Shown: piece after piece, positions 63,921 to 64,000 of the stretch | Layout of the letters: every line of letters starts with the position of its first letter | How positions within the stretch are numbered: position 1 is the stretch's first letter | Assembly (NCBI RefSeq): GCF_900343155.1 | Contig: NZ_OUNG01000004.1 | Span: 62,001 to 126,000, forward strand | Origin: Lactimicrobium massiliense | GTDB lineage: Bacteria; Bacillota_I; Bacilli_A; Erysipelotrichales; Erysipelotrichaceae | Direction of reading: 5' to 3' | Length of the DNA stretch: 64,000 nt | Program-made: the position numbers and the translations under genes | Notes under the pieces: generated by a model | What the model was told of the DNA's origin: nothing | Database searches by the model: none | What the model saw: only the letters and a program-made list of their open reading frames with translations

Positions 63921-64000
63921 TACTGATTGCCTCCTTCCGCCACACTGCCATAGGTGATCTCAATATCCGCCTGCACAAGATCATTATTACTCTGATCAGA
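63920..64000 (-). CDS. 3' end of a pilus assembly gene (PilN-like), cut by the window
   Basis: Only the last 26 codons are visible, ending ITYGSVAEGGNQ. It overlaps the PilO-like start by one base, as PilN does in pilMNO operons. The identification rests on position only. Confidence 0.4.
   Translation of the reverse strand, partial: SDQSNNDLVQADIEITYGSVAEGGNQ

Overview
The window looks like a chromosome segment of a low- to mid-GC Bacillota bacterium. The evidence is the S10-spc-alpha ribosomal cluster with adk, infA and rpmJ inside it, zinc-type S14 and adenylate kinase, CsoR copper control, YdjI/YdjG/YdjH-like proteins, an ECF vitamin transporter and Fst-like type I toxins. The missing rpmD and the accessory content suggest an Erysipelotrichia-like gut organism, but that is an inference. 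No 16S rRNA gene is present to fix the taxonomy.

Layout. 0-6.3 kb: nagB, an IS200-type element, then a leftward operon of two tandem hypB genes, a large Fe-S flavoprotein and hypA. 6.5-8.3 kb: a small type I toxin/antisense-RNA locus and an ISNCY (IS1202-like) element with a 15-bp target duplication. 8.3-12.1 kb: an Rrf2 regulator and a csoR-copA-copZ copper operon with two CsoR operators in and next to its promoter. 12.1-17.5 kb: coaX with a pantothenate-type ECF S component, a small membrane protein, a radical SAM protein, a YitT protein and tRNA-Asn. 17.8-18.1 kb: a second copy of the toxin/antisense-RNA locus. 18.1-36.6 kb: a neighbourhood that looks centred on membranes. It holds a ydjI-ydjG-ydjH-like operon, an AAA ATPase / unknown / VWA module, oleate hydratase with a TetR regulator, a peptidase-like protein, a TrmR-like methyltransferase, and a compact six-gene operon of mostly unrecognised proteins led by a second SPFH-zinc-ribbon protein. 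36.8-45.4 kb: an AmmeMemoRadiSam pair (Memo-AMMECR1 fusion plus radical SAM), a flavin reductase, DUF1848, a HAD phosphatase, the PFL/ACT pair, a lipoprotein and an alkaline-phosphatase-superfamily protein. 45.4-59.4 kb: a continuous leftward ribosomal cluster from rpsJ to rplQ. 59.5-64 kb: a PAS/degenerate GGDEF/EAL protein, an insertion sequence, and the end of a type IV pilus-like operon that this element has split.

The strongest candidates for something new are four. (1) The six-gene SPFH-led operon at 29.8-36.6 kb encodes a zinc-ribbon SPFH protein, two membrane proteins, a pair of paralogous helical proteins and a beta-helix/bactofilin-like protein. (2) Two homologous type I toxin-antitoxin loci lie 11 kb apart, and each has a visible antisense promoter and terminator. 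(3) An IS insertion with intact 5-bp target duplications replaced the last residues of a PilO-like protein and cut a c-di-GMP phosphodiesterase-type gene off from its pilus operon; the original junction can be rebuilt. (4) A tandem hypB-hypB-flavoprotein-hypA operon has no hydrogenase genes beside it.

All calls come from reading the sequence and recognising families. No database search was possible.
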